The notes under the pieces: model-generated
The model's database searches: none
What the model was told of the DNA's origin: nothing
The model's input: the letters and a program-made list of their open reading frames with translations, nothing else
DNA from: DASRIA01 sp963724065
GTDB lineage: Bacteria; Actinomycetota; Thermoleophilia; Solirubrobacterales; JBBDJG01
DNA length: 64,000 bases
Reading direction: 5' to 3'
NCBI GenBank assembly: GCA_963724065.1
Contig: CAVRTB010000004.1
Coordinates: forward strand, 62,001 to 126,000
Shown here: positions 40,555 to 49,380 of the stretch, piece after piece
Layout of the letters: each line of letters opens with the position of its first letter
Numbering within the stretch: the stretch's first letter is position 1
Translations under genes and position numbers: made by a program

Positions 40555-41423
40555 CACCGCGCCTCGGCGCCCATCAGGGATTCCGTGCCCGCGATCTTGG
40601 CCCACACCAGTACGAGCACGAGGATCGTCGCCATCAGGACGAACGACAGGGCGGCCGCGGTCGGGTAGTCGGTGAGCTCCAGGAATCGGCTCTGGATCAC
40701 GTTTCCGATCATGGTCTGGCGCGGGGTGCCGAGCAGCTCGGCGTTGATGAAGTCACCCGCCGCGGGGATGAAAGTCAGGAGCACGCCCGCGACGACCCCG
40801 GGCATGGAAAGCGGCAACGTGACGCGCGTGAAAACCGCCCGGCGGGTGCCGTAGAGGTCGTACCCGGCTTCCAGCATGCGGGAATCGATCCGCTCGAGGC
40901 TCGCATAGAGCGGCAGGATCATGAAGGGCAGGAAGTTGTAGGTGATGCCCGCGATCACGGCTCCCGTCGTCGCCAGGACCCGGCCGTCGTCCGCGACCAA
41001 ACCGAGCGATTTGAGCACGTCCACGATCACGCTGTTGTCGGCGAGGATCGTCTCCCACGACAGTGTGCGAATCAGGTAGGTCACGAAGAACGGCAGGATC
41101 ACGAGCAGCAACAGCGCCGTCTTCCACTTGCCGCCGCGGAAGGCGATCGCGTAGGCGAGCGGATAGCCGATCGTCAGCGCGATCAGCGTCGCACTGCCGG
41201 CATACACGAAAGACCTGATCAGCTGCTCGTCGTAGTTCTTGATCGCGTCCGTGTACGTCTGGAAGTGCCATGTGAACTCGTAGCCGGTGAAGATCGTGCC
41301 CGTCTCGAGCGAGGTGCGGCCCATGTAGTAGAGCGGCACCAGGAAGAAGAAGACCAGCCACAGCAGCCCCGGGGCGAGCAGCAGATACGGGAGGAGCCCC
41401 TGACGCCTCTGGAAGAAAGTCAT
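40554..41423 (-). CDS. potB: ABC transporter permease, spermidine/putrescine type (PotB-like)
   Basis: 289 aa from ATG at 41423. Six helices with the EAA motif LEAGYDLYGTRRAVFTRVTL and the PotB-like LLAPGLLWLVFFFLVPLYYM opening and ETGTIFTGYEFTWHF loop. It overlaps potC by one base. The other partners are PotD and PotA upstream. Confidence 0.93.
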   Translation of the reverse strand: MTFFQRRQGLLPYLLLAPGLLWLVFFFLVPLYYMGRTSLETGTIFTGYEFTWHFQTYTDAIKNYDEQLIRSFVYAGSATLIALTIGYPLAYAIAFRGGKWKTALLLLVILPFFVTYLIRTLSWETILADNSVIVDVLKSLGLVADDGRVLATTGAVIAGITYNFLPFMILPLYASLERIDSRMLEAGYDLYGTRRAVFTRVTLPLSMPGVVAGVLLTFIPAAGDFINAELLGTPRQTMIGNVIQSRFLELTDYPTAAALSFVLMATILVLVLVWAKIAGTESLMGAEAR

Positions 41424-41451
41424 TAGGGGCTCCCCTCGGGTGCCGGGTCCG

Positions 41452-42654
41452 CTAGGCGCCAATCGCGCGCTGGAACGCGGCCTCGATCTCCGCCTCGTCC
41501 TCGGGCGGGAACGTCTTGAAGTTGTGCGACTCCGCCAGGTCCGGGAAGATCAGCTCGTTGCCCGCGATCTCCGGATCGGTCTCCGCGAGCTTGTCGCGCA
41601 CGCCCTTGACGGGAGGCACGTAGTTCACGTAGGCCGTGATCTGCGCCTGGATATCGACGTCGTACACGAAGTCCATCATCTTCTCGGCCGTGAACGCATG
41701 CGGGGCCCCGACCGGGACCTGCATCGAGTCCGTGAAGATCATGAAGCCTTCCTTCGGCTGCTTGTATGCAATGTTCTTGTTGTCGGCAACGAGCTGCACG
41801 GCGTCGCCGGACCAGCCGAGGATTGCGGTGGAGTCGCCCTTGTCGATGTCTCGGGTGTAGTCGTTGCCCGTGAAGCGCCTGATCTGACCGTCCTTCGACG
41901 CCTTCTCGATCTTCTCGATCGCGGCGAGCGCCTGGTCCTTGGTCGCGTCCTCCGGCGTGATGCCCTCGCCGAGCAGGACAGATCCGACCGTATCGCGCAT
42001 CTCGCTCAGCATCGTCACCTTGCCCTTGAACTTCGGGTCGAACAGGTCGTTGATGCTCGTCAACTCGCCGCCGGTCTTGTCCTTGCGATAGATCAGCAGC
42101 ACCTGGCCGGTCTGCCACGGCACCGAGAACTCGCGCTTGGGATCGAAGTCGGGGCTCGCGACCCCGGGCTCGATGTTCTTCACGACGTTCGGCATCGCCG
42201 TCTTATCGAGCTTCTGGACGTAGCCGAGCCGCTTCATGCGGCTGCACATCCAGTCGGTCACGACGTGGATGTCGCGCCCGCCCGAGTTGCCCTTGGCGTA
42301 CTGCTGGCGCACCTTTCCGAAGAACTCGACGTTGTCGTTGACCTCCTCGATGTACTTCACCTCGGTGCCGTACTTCGCCTTGAACTGGTCGAGCGTCGGG
42401 CGCTTCTTGCCGTCCACGTCGATGTAGAGCGGCCAGTTCGCGAACGTGAGGTTCTTGGCGATCTCGCCCTTGGGGATCGTCTGCGCCGACTCGGCGGACC
42501 CGCTCTTGTCGTCGCCACAGGCGGCGAGGAACCCGATCACCCCGAGGCTCAGGGCACCCGCGCCCGCACGCCGCATCAGGGTCCTTCGGCTCAGGCCGGA
42601 CGCGGTCATCGCGTCGATCGCGCGTTCGATGTCCCAGTCGCTGCTGTTGGTCAC
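41452..42654 (-). CDS. potD: Polyamine-binding extracytoplasmic protein (PotD-like), Tat-type lipoprotein
   Basis: 400 aa. Twin-arginine SRRTLMRRAG (22-31), then hydrophobic residues and the lipobox LAAC with Cys46, so it is probably exported folded by Tat and lipid-anchored outside. The binding domain (LTFANWPLYIDVDGKKRP, GRDIHVVTDWMCSRM, ILGWSGDAVQLVAD, DSMQVPVGAPHAFTAE) fits the spermidine/putrescine family. Ligand choice among polyamines cannot be read. Strong coupling with potB, potC and potA. Confidence 0.93.
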   Translation of the reverse strand: MTNSSDWDIERAIDAMTASGLSRRTLMRRAGAGALSLGVIGFLAACGDDKSGSAESAQTIPKGEIAKNLTFANWPLYIDVDGKKRPTLDQFKAKYGTEVKYIEEVNDNVEFFGKVRQQYAKGNSGGRDIHVVTDWMCSRMKRLGYVQKLDKTAMPNVVKNIEPGVASPDFDPKREFSVPWQTGQVLLIYRKDKTGGELTSINDLFDPKFKGKVTMLSEMRDTVGSVLLGEGITPEDATKDQALAAIEKIEKASKDGQIRRFTGNDYTRDIDKGDSTAILGWSGDAVQLVADNKNIAYKQPKEGFMIFTDSMQVPVGAPHAFTAEKMMDFVYDVDIQAQITAYVNYVPPVKGVRDKLAETDPEIAGNELIFPDLAESHNFKTFPPEDEAEIEAAFQRAIGA

Positions 42655-42686
42655 TTGTCTTCTCCTCTCGGGGTGCGACCGGCCAT

Positions 42687-43857
42687 CTAGGTCGCTGCCA
42701 CCGGGTTAAGGGTCGCCTGCTGATTCTGATCTGCGCCGTCGGACGGGGCGCCGCTTCCGCTCACGATGTGCATGTGCTGTGGCGCCCACGAGAGCCGTAC
42801 GCGGGCACCCGCGCCGGGCAGCTTCTGGCGCTGCGCCTCGTCGGCGTTGGGGACGAGCACCGTGAGCGGCACGTCCCCGGCGATCTTCACGACCATCTGC
42901 GTCGCCGTCCCGAGGTACACGGCCGACTCGACGAGGCCCTCGATGCTCGGCTGACCCGCGCGGGGCCGGCTGGTCCACGAGCGCGACCTGCAATTTCTCG
43001 GGGCGCACGACGGCGTGGACCCGCTCGCCCGCGGTCACCCCGTCGCCGCGCGCGCTGACAGTGGGGCCGCTCTCGAGGCGCATCCGCACCTCGTCACCGG
43101 TGACCGACTCGACCTGCCCGGGCAGCAGGTTCGAGACTCCGATGAAGCCTGCCACGAAGGTCGTGCGCGGACGCTCGTACACCTCCTCGGGCGCGGCGAG
43201 CTGCTCGATCACGCCGCGGTTCATGACCGCGATGCGGTCGGACATCGTGAGCGCCTCCTCCTGGTCGTGGGTCACATACACGAACGTCACCCCGACGTCG
43301 CGCTGAATGTCCTTCAGCTCGACCTGAAGCCCCTTGCGGAGCTTCAGGTCGAGCGCGCCGAGCGGCTCGTCGAGGAGCAGCACGGCGGGCCGGTTGATCA
43401 GGGCCCGCGCGAGCGCGACCCGCTGCTGCTGGCCGCCGGATAGCTGGCGCGGCTTTCGCTTCGCCTCCGATCCGAGGCGGACCCGCTCGAGCTCCTCGCG
43501 CACACGGCGGCGCGCCTGCTCCTTGCCTACGCCCTTGCGGCGCAGGCCGAAGGCCACGTTGTCCTCGACGCTCAGGTGCGGGAACAGCGCATAGCTCTGG
43601 AAGACCGTGTTGGTCGGGCGCTTGAAGGGCGGTACGCCGCGCACGTCGGTCCCGTCGATCAGGATCCGGCCCTCTGTCGGCTCCTCGAACCCGGCCACCA
43701 TCCTGAGGGTCGTGGTCTTCCCGCATCCGCTGGGCCCGAGCAGCGTGAAGAACTCGCCCTCGCGGATCTCGAGGCTCAGGTCCCGCACGGCCGGGAAGTC
43801 GCCGAAGCGCTTGGTCACCCGTTCGAGCTCGACGCTCGGTCGTGACCTCGTGTCCAT
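42687..43857 (-). CDS. potA: Polyamine ABC transporter ATPase (PotA-like), apparent frameshift near the C-terminus
   Basis: About 389 aa if repaired; chosen ATG at 43857, with an upstream in-frame TTG at 43878 less likely. The ATPase core is intact: Walker A GPSGCGKTTTLR, signature LSGGQQQRVALARAL, Walker B LLLDEPLGALD and the His switch YVTHDQEEAL. In the C-terminal TOBE domain, around 42955, one surplus base moves the frame. The continuing frame reads QPSIEGLVESAVYLGTATQM and ends with a stop at 42687. Removing one G from a GGG run there reconnects the halves. Like pyrC and the molybdopterin oxidoreductase, an assembly indel is the best explanation. Confidence 0.88.
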
Positions 43858-43966
43858 CCCGTCGCTGGCTCCGATCAAACCTGGCGCTACTCCCCTCGGG
43901 TCGGCCCCGAGTGCCGGGCCGCGTTTCCGTCAGAACGGCCACACGCTAAGCAGCGCTGAGGACGTC

Positions 43967-44008
43967 TGCAATGGGCGACTGTCCTAAAGACGAGTGAGTG
44001 CATTGTCC
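43967..44008. promoter_or_regulatory. Candidate operator repeats between the two polyamine transcription units
   Basis: Two similar plus-strand blocks occur in the divergent spacer: TGCAATGGGCGACTGTCC at 43967-43984 and TGCATTGTCC at 43999-44008, both with TGCA and TGTCC. No gene lies in 43858-44137, which must hold both promoters. They could be sites for the PucR regulator encoded in the cluster. Low confidence. Confidence 0.3.
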
Positions 44009-44060
44009 TTCCGGCACAATTAAACCACTGGGTTTTGACCCTCGGGCCTACCGAACGGCC

Positions 44061-44089
44061 TTGTTACTGCTCCTGAGCAGCTATATCGT
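44061..44089 (+). promoter_or_regulatory. Promoter of the polyamine-catabolic genes with a palindrome in the spacer
   Basis: TTGTTA (44061-44066) and TATCGT (44084-44089) are 17 bp apart. The spacer contains the perfect palindrome CTGCTCCTGAGCAG (44067-44080), six-base arms around two bases, a good place for a repressor. The aminotransferase ATG follows at 44138 with GGAGGAG as ribosome-binding site. Confidence 0.5.
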
Positions 44090-44137
44090 TATACGGGCTG
44101 TCGAGGCAACATCCCAAGTCCACCGAGGAGGAGCGTA

Positions 44138-45535
44138 ATGGCAACCAACGTGGGAGTCGAAGAGGCCGCACCGCGCGGGACCGGGGCCGGCGACCTCCAG
44201 AAGCTCGCCAAGCGCCACCTGTGGATGCACTTCACCCGCATGGGATCCTACGAGCACCACGACGTGCCGGTGATCGTGCGCGGTGAGGGCTGCTACGTCT
44301 ACGACGAGCACGGCAAGCGGTACCTGGACGGGCTCTCCGCGCTGTTCTGCGTGAACGCCGGCCACGGCCGCGAGGAGCTGGCCGACGCCGCCGCGCGCCA
44401 GGCTCGCGAGCTCGGCTTCTACGTCAACTGGAGTTACGCGCACCCGCCGGGGATCGAGCTGGCGGCGCGCATCGCCGACCTCGCGCCGGGCGACCTCAAC
44501 CGCGTCTTCTTCACCTCGGGCGGGTCCGAGGCGGTCGAGTCGGCGTGGAAGCTGGCCCGCAACTACCACCATGTGCGCGGCGAGTCCAAGCGCACCAAGA
44601 TCATCGCCCGTGAGCTCGCCTACCACGGGACCTCCCTGGGCGCTCTCGCGGCGACCGGCCTGACCTCCCTGCGCGCCCAGTTCGAGCCGCTCACGCCGGG
44701 CGGGTGTCACGTCCCCAACACCAACAGCTACCGCTGGCCGGACGGCCGGGACCCGCTCTGGGCGGCGGACGCGATCGAGGAGCGCATCCTGTTCGAAGGA
44801 CCCGAGACGGTCGCGGCGGTGATCCTCGAGCCCGTCCAGAACGCGGGCGGGTGCTTCGTGCCCCAGGACGGATACTTCCAGCGGGTGCGCGAGATCTGCG
44901 ACCGCCACGGCGTCCTGTTCATCTCCGACGAGGTGATCTGCACCTGGGGGCGGCTGGGCCATTACTTCGGCTCGCAGCGGTACGGCTACCAGCCGGACAT
45001 CATCACGACCGCGAAGGCGCTCACGTCCGCGTACGTGCCGATGGGCGCGATGATCGTCTCCGACCGCATCGCGGAGCCGTTCATGAAGGGCGATGCGATG
45101 TTCGCCCACGGCTTCACGTTCGGCGCCCACCCGGTCGCGGCCGCCGTCGCGCTCGCGACGCTCGACATCTACGAGCGCGAGGACCTGCCCGGCCGCGTGC
45201 TCGCGCACGAGGCCGAGTTCCGCGCGTCGCTCGAGCGCCTGCGCGACCTCCCGATCGTCGGGGACGTGCGCGGCGCCGGGTACTTCCAGGCGATCGAGCT
45301 CGTCAAGGACAAGGCCACGAAGGAGAGCTTCAGCAGCGAGGAGTCGGAGCGGCTGCTGCGCGGCTTCCTGTCCGGCGAGCTGTACCGCCGGGGCCTGATC
45401 TGTCGCGCCGACGATCGTGGCGACCCCGTCGTGCAGCTGTCCCCGCCGCTGATCGCGGGGCCCGAGCAGTTCCAGGAGATCGAGACCATCCTGCGCGACG
45501 TGCTGAGCGAGGCGTGGGACCGGATGGCCGCCTGA
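44138..45535 (+). CDS. Class III polyamine (putrescine):pyruvate-type aminotransferase
   Basis: 465 aa. PLP class III: FFTSGGSEAVESAWKLARNY, the conserved Asp in LFISDEVICTWGRLG, and the PLP lysine in TTAKALTSAYVPMGA. The N-terminal half has WSYAHPPGIELAARI typical of the putrescine/omega-amino acid group. With the polyamine transporter and aldehyde dehydrogenase adjacent, it likely moves an amino group from putrescine to pyruvate, making gamma-aminobutyraldehyde and alanine. The alanine dehydrogenase downstream supports pyruvate as acceptor. First gene of the plus-strand operon. Confidence 0.88.
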   Translation: MATNVGVEEAAPRGTGAGDLQKLAKRHLWMHFTRMGSYEHHDVPVIVRGEGCYVYDEHGKRYLDGLSALFCVNAGHGREELADAAARQARELGFYVNWSYAHPPGIELAARIADLAPGDLNRVFFTSGGSEAVESAWKLARNYHHVRGESKRTKIIARELAYHGTSLGALAATGLTSLRAQFEPLTPGGCHVPNTNSYRWPDGRDPLWAADAIEERILFEGPETVAAVILEPVQNAGGCFVPQDGYFQRVREICDRHGVLFISDEVICTWGRLGHYFGSQRYGYQPDIITTAKALTSAYVPMGAMIVSDRIAEPFMKGDAMFAHGFTFGAHPVAAAVALATLDIYEREDLPGRVLAHEAEFRASLERLRDLPIVGDVRGAGYFQAIELVKDKATKESFSSEESERLLRGFLSGELYRRGLICRADDRGDPVVQLSPPLIAGPEQFQEIETILRDVLSEAWDRMAA

Positions 45536-45536
45536 G

Positions 45537-47087
45537 ATGCTGACTGTCCAGAGCCTCCTGGATGAGCTGGGCCTCTCGCCCGTCACCGGCATGGAGGCGA
45601 CCGAGTCACCGATCCGCTGGGTCCACATCAGCGAGCTGCGCGACCCCACCCCGTGGATGTCCGGGGGCGAGCTACTCCTCACCACCGGGATCCAGCTGCG
45701 CGAGGAGGACGAGCAGCGCGCGTTCGTGCGGATGCTGGTCGATCACCACCTCGCCGGTCTTGGATTCGGAACGGGCCTCGAGCACGAGCGGATCCCGCCG
45801 GCGATCCTGGACGAGGCCAGGAGCCGCGGCTTCCCGGTCTTCGAGGTGCCTTATGAGATGCCGTTCATCGCGATCACCGAGAAGGCATTCGCGCGACTCG
45901 TGAACGAGCAGTACGAGGTCCTCCAGCGCGGAATCGCGGTGCATCGCCGCCTGGAGCAGCTGGTGCTCGAGCAGCGCGGCCTCCAGGAGGTCGCACGGGC
46001 GCTGTCGGCGGCGATCGGGGGAACGATCGTGATGCTCGACTGGCACGGAGAGCAGATAGCGTCCGCCAACTTCCGGCGTGAGCTCGCGCCCGAGGTGCTC
46101 GAGTCGATCCGCGCGGAGGCGAAGGCGCGAAACGAGACCGGGCACCCCGTGTCGTTCGAGCCACCGCACGACGACGTGTCCGGTCGCGCGCTTGCCCTGC
46201 CGGTCGCGGCGGAGCCGCAGGGCGGGCCACGCGCGTGGATCGTCGCGATCCGCGACACCGGCGGGCTCGGCGAATTCGAGCGCCTGATCCTCCAGCAGGC
46301 GGTCACGATCGTGGCCCTCGAGCTGATGCGCCGCCGCGTCGTGCGCGACACCGAGCGCCGCCTCGCGGGTGACGTGCTCGCCGAGCTCGTCGCGGGCGAG
46401 CTAGACGAGAGCGAGCTGCGTGGCCGGCTGCGGCCGTTCGGCGTCGGGTCACGCGCCGCCGTGCTCGTCTTCGCGTTGGGTGACTCCGAGGCCGCCGAGA
46501 CGACGCTCGAGACGGCGATCGCGGAGGCCGGCACCGCTGCCCTCGTCGCGAGCCGCGAGGGGCTGCTCTGCGCGATCGTGGACGGCGCCGTCGAGGACCC
46601 GCTCGCGCTCGCAGCCAAGGGACGGTCGGCGCTCGCGCGCGAGCACGGCCCCGTCCGTGCCGCGAGCAGCCGGATCGCGGAGGTCGCCGACCTCAAGCGC
46701 TCGTTCTTCGAGGCGCGCTATGCCCTCGAGGCCACGGCCATGCTCGACGGACATGCTCCCGAGGTCTCGTCCTGGCGCGACCTCGGGGCTCTCCAGTTCC
46801 TGCTCTCGGTCCAGGAGGACGAGGCGCTGCAGCTCTTCCACGAGAGCGTGCTGGGGCCGATCGAGAACGGCGAGGGCGAGTACGGCGGTGAGCTGCTGCG
46901 CTCGCTCGAGGCGTTCGTCGAGCACAACGGGCAATGGGAGCGCGCCGCCCGGGAGCTGTTCTGTCACCGCCACACTCTGCGCTACCGGATCCGGCGCATC
47001 GAGCAGCTGACGGGGCGGGACCTCTCGAGCGCCCGCGACCGGATCGAGTTCTGGCTCGCACTAAAGGCGCGAGCGCTGGTCGGATGA
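45537..47087 (+). CDS. PucR-family transcriptional regulator
   Basis: 516 aa. The N-terminal PucR sensor domain (MLTVQSLLDELGLSPVTGME, WMSGGELLLTTGIQL) is followed by a GGDEF-like middle domain and a C-terminal HTH (FVEHNGQWERAARELFCHRH, TLRYRIRRIEQLTGRDL). Family members control purine or nitrogen catabolism. It starts 1 nt after the aminotransferase stop and its last codons overlap the next gene, so it regulates its own operon by inference. It might bind a polyamine or its aldehyde. Candidate operators are the palindrome and repeats upstream of the operon. Confidence 0.9.
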   Translation: MLTVQSLLDELGLSPVTGMEATESPIRWVHISELRDPTPWMSGGELLLTTGIQLREEDEQRAFVRMLVDHHLAGLGFGTGLEHERIPPAILDEARSRGFPVFEVPYEMPFIAITEKAFARLVNEQYEVLQRGIAVHRRLEQLVLEQRGLQEVARALSAAIGGTIVMLDWHGEQIASANFRRELAPEVLESIRAEAKARNETGHPVSFEPPHDDVSGRALALPVAAEPQGGPRAWIVAIRDTGGLGEFERLILQQAVTIVALELMRRRVVRDTERRLAGDVLAELVAGELDESELRGRLRPFGVGSRAAVLVFALGDSEAAETTLETAIAEAGTAALVASREGLLCAIVDGAVEDPLALAAKGRSALAREHGPVRAASSRIAEVADLKRSFFEARYALEATAMLDGHAPEVSSWRDLGALQFLLSVQEDEALQLFHESVLGPIENGEGEYGGELLRSLEAFVEHNGQWERAARELFCHRHTLRYRIRRIEQLTGRDLSSARDRIEFWLALKARALVG

Positions 47088-48232
47088 CCGCGACCGCGCC
47101 GCGAGAGTTGAGCGTGGCGATCCTCGGCGCCGGGGGGACGATCGCCCCGGCGATCGTGAGGGACCTCGCGGAGTCGGCGGAGGCCTCCAAGCTGATCCTC
47201 CTCGACGTCAACGAGGAGCGTGCGGCGGCCGTCGCCCGCGAGCACGGGGGTCCCCGTGCGCAGGTGCGGACGGCCGACGCGCGCTCCGGCCTTGCGACTG
47301 CGCTCGAGGACTGCGACGTGCTGGTGAACTCGGCGAGCTACCGCGTGAACCTCGACGCGATGCGCGCGTGCCTGGACGCCGGCTGCCACTACATCGACCT
47401 CGGGGGTCTCTACTGGCTGACGGGCCGCCAGCTCGAGATGCACGCCGACTTCGAGCGCGCCGGACTGCTGGCGTTGCTCGGCATGGGTTCGAGCCCGGGG
47501 AAGACGAACGTGATGGCGGTCGCCGCGGTGCGCGCCCTCGGCGGGCACCCGGAGCGGATCGACGTGTTCGCCGCGGGGCGCGATATGGACCCGCCCTCCG
47601 GACCGTCGTACCCCTACGCGGTGCAGACACTCGTCGACGAGCTGACCATGAGACCGATCGTCCTGCGCGGCGGCGAGCCGCAGGAGATCGAGCCGCTCAC
47701 GGACGGTGGGCGCGTCGACTTCGGCGAGCCGGTCGAAGCCGGGCACACGATCCACACGCTGCACTCCGAGCTGCGCACCTTCGGCGACAGCTTCGGATGC
47801 GACGAGGCCAGCTTCCGCCTGTCGCTTTCCCCCGCCGTGCTGGAGCGTGTCCGTGACCTGACCACAGCGCCGCGCGAGCGGATCGATGCCGCCGCGGCCG
47901 AGGCGGTCCCGGCCTCGTCGGCGACGGTCTCCGTGCACATGATCGAGGCTCACGCCGGGGGTCGCAAGGCGAGGGTGCGCGCCGTCACCCGCCCGATGGA
48001 GCAGTGGGGGCTCGGCGGCGGGGTGGTCTCGACCGGGGCCCCGGCGGCCGCGGCGGTGCGGCTCCTCGCGCGCGGCCGGATCGAGGCGCGCGGCGCGCTC
48101 CCTCCCGAGCGCTGCGTCGACCCGGACGACCTGTTCCCGGAGCTCGAGCGGCGCGGCACGACCTTCGAGCTAGGCGAAACCGGCATTCTCTCAGGCGCGA
48201 ATTCCGGGAGCTCCGGGGGTGCGGCCGCGTGA
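47084..48232 (+). CDS. Saccharopine dehydrogenase-family protein
   Basis: 382 aa from ATG at 47084, overlapping the pucR stop. The N-terminal NADP-binding motif is VAILGAGGTIAPAIVRDLA; the central part CHYIDLGGLYWLTGRQLE and GMGSSPGKTNVMAVAAV is typical of the family, which includes saccharopine and carboxy(nor)spermidine dehydrogenases. In a polyamine cluster the latter link is interesting: it could oxidise or form a carboxyalkyl polyamine. Nothing shows the direction of reaction. It is coupled on both sides. Confidence 0.82.
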   Translation: MTATAPRELSVAILGAGGTIAPAIVRDLAESAEASKLILLDVNEERAAAVAREHGGPRAQVRTADARSGLATALEDCDVLVNSASYRVNLDAMRACLDAGCHYIDLGGLYWLTGRQLEMHADFERAGLLALLGMGSSPGKTNVMAVAAVRALGGHPERIDVFAAGRDMDPPSGPSYPYAVQTLVDELTMRPIVLRGGEPQEIEPLTDGGRVDFGEPVEAGHTIHTLHSELRTFGDSFGCDEASFRLSLSPAVLERVRDLTTAPRERIDAAAAEAVPASSATVSVHMIEAHAGGRKARVRAVTRPMEQWGLGGGVVSTGAPAAAAVRLLARGRIEARGALPPERCVDPDDLFPELERRGTTFELGETGILSGANSGSSGGAAA

Positions 48233-49359
48233 AGGTCGGAGTGCCCACCGAGATCAAGCCCGATGAGTACAGGGTCGCGCTGACGCCCGCGGGCGCTCGC
48301 GAGCTGACCGAGAACGGCCACGAGGTGCTCATCCAGGCGGGCGGCGGCGACGGGAGCTCGATCGAGGATGCCGCCTACGCGGCGCAGGGCGCGACGATCG
48401 TCTCCGACGCGGAGACCGTGTTCGCCGAGGCCGACATGGTGCTCAAGGTCAAGGAGCCGCAGCCCGCCGAGGTCGAGATGCTGCGCCCGGGACAGGTCCT
48501 GTTCACCTACCTCCACCTCGCCGCCGACCGGGAGCTGACGATTTCGCTCGCCGAGACGGGCGCGACCGGAGTCGCCTACGAGACGGTCGAGGACACCGCG
48601 GGCAAGCTGCCGTTGCTCGCCCCGATGAGCGAGATCGCGGGCAAGCTCGCGACGCAGGCAGGCGCATTCATGCTCGAGAAGCCGTTCGGCGGCCGCGGGG
48701 TGCTGCTCGGTGGCGTGCCGGGCGTCGCGGCCGCGACCGTGATGATCATCGGCGGCGGCGTGGTCGGGATGAACGCCGCGTTCATCGCGATCGGGATGGA
48801 GGCCGACGTGTTCGTCTTCGACAAGTCGATCGACCGGCTGCGCGGTCTCGACACCGTCCTCAACGGCCGCGCATCGACCGTCTACTCGTCGACGCTGTCG
48901 ATCGAGGAGATGCTCCCCCGGGCCGACCTCGTGATCGGGGCGGTGCTCGTGCACGGCGCCCGCGCGCCGCGCATCGTCAGGCGTAGCCAGCTCGAGCTGA
49001 TGAAGCCCGGCGCCGTGCTCGTCGACGTGTCGATCGACCAGGGCGGCTGCTTCGAGACGTCCCGGCCGACGACGCACAGCGACCCGACCTACACGGTCGA
49101 CGGAATCCTTCACTATTGCGTGGCGAACATGCCCGGAGCGGTGCCGATCACATCGACCTACGCACTCACGAACGCGACCCTTCCGTACGTGCTCGCGCTG
49201 GCCGACCACGGTGTCCCGGGAGCGATCGAGCGCGACCCGGGCCTGCGCTCCGGCGTCAACATCGCCGGCGGGAGTGTGACCCACCGCGCCGTGGCGGACA
49301 GCCTCGACCTGGCGCTCGTGCCGCTCGACCAGGCGCTGCGAAACAGATCAGCCGCATAG
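48229..49359 (+). CDS. ald: Alanine dehydrogenase
   Basis: 376 aa from GTG at 48229. The start KVGVPTEIKPDEYRVALTP, substrate-binding LKVKEPQ and YLHLAADRELT, NAD motif IIGGGVVGMNAAFIAIGMEA and HSDPTYTVDGILHYCVANMP are diagnostic. It converts alanine to pyruvate and ammonia, which would recycle the acceptor of the aminotransferase at the start of the operon. The start overlaps the preceding stop. Confidence 0.96.
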   Translation: MKVGVPTEIKPDEYRVALTPAGARELTENGHEVLIQAGGGDGSSIEDAAYAAQGATIVSDAETVFAEADMVLKVKEPQPAEVEMLRPGQVLFTYLHLAADRELTISLAETGATGVAYETVEDTAGKLPLLAPMSEIAGKLATQAGAFMLEKPFGGRGVLLGGVPGVAAATVMIIGGGVVGMNAAFIAIGMEADVFVFDKSIDRLRGLDTVLNGRASTVYSSTLSIEEMLPRADLVIGAVLVHGARAPRIVRRSQLELMKPGAVLVDVSIDQGGCFETSRPTTHSDPTYTVDGILHYCVANMPGAVPITSTYALTNATLPYVLALADHGVPGAIERDPGLRSGVNIAGGSVTHRAVADSLDLALVPLDQALRNRSAA

Positions 49360-49380
49360 AAATCCGAACGAGGAGAGACG

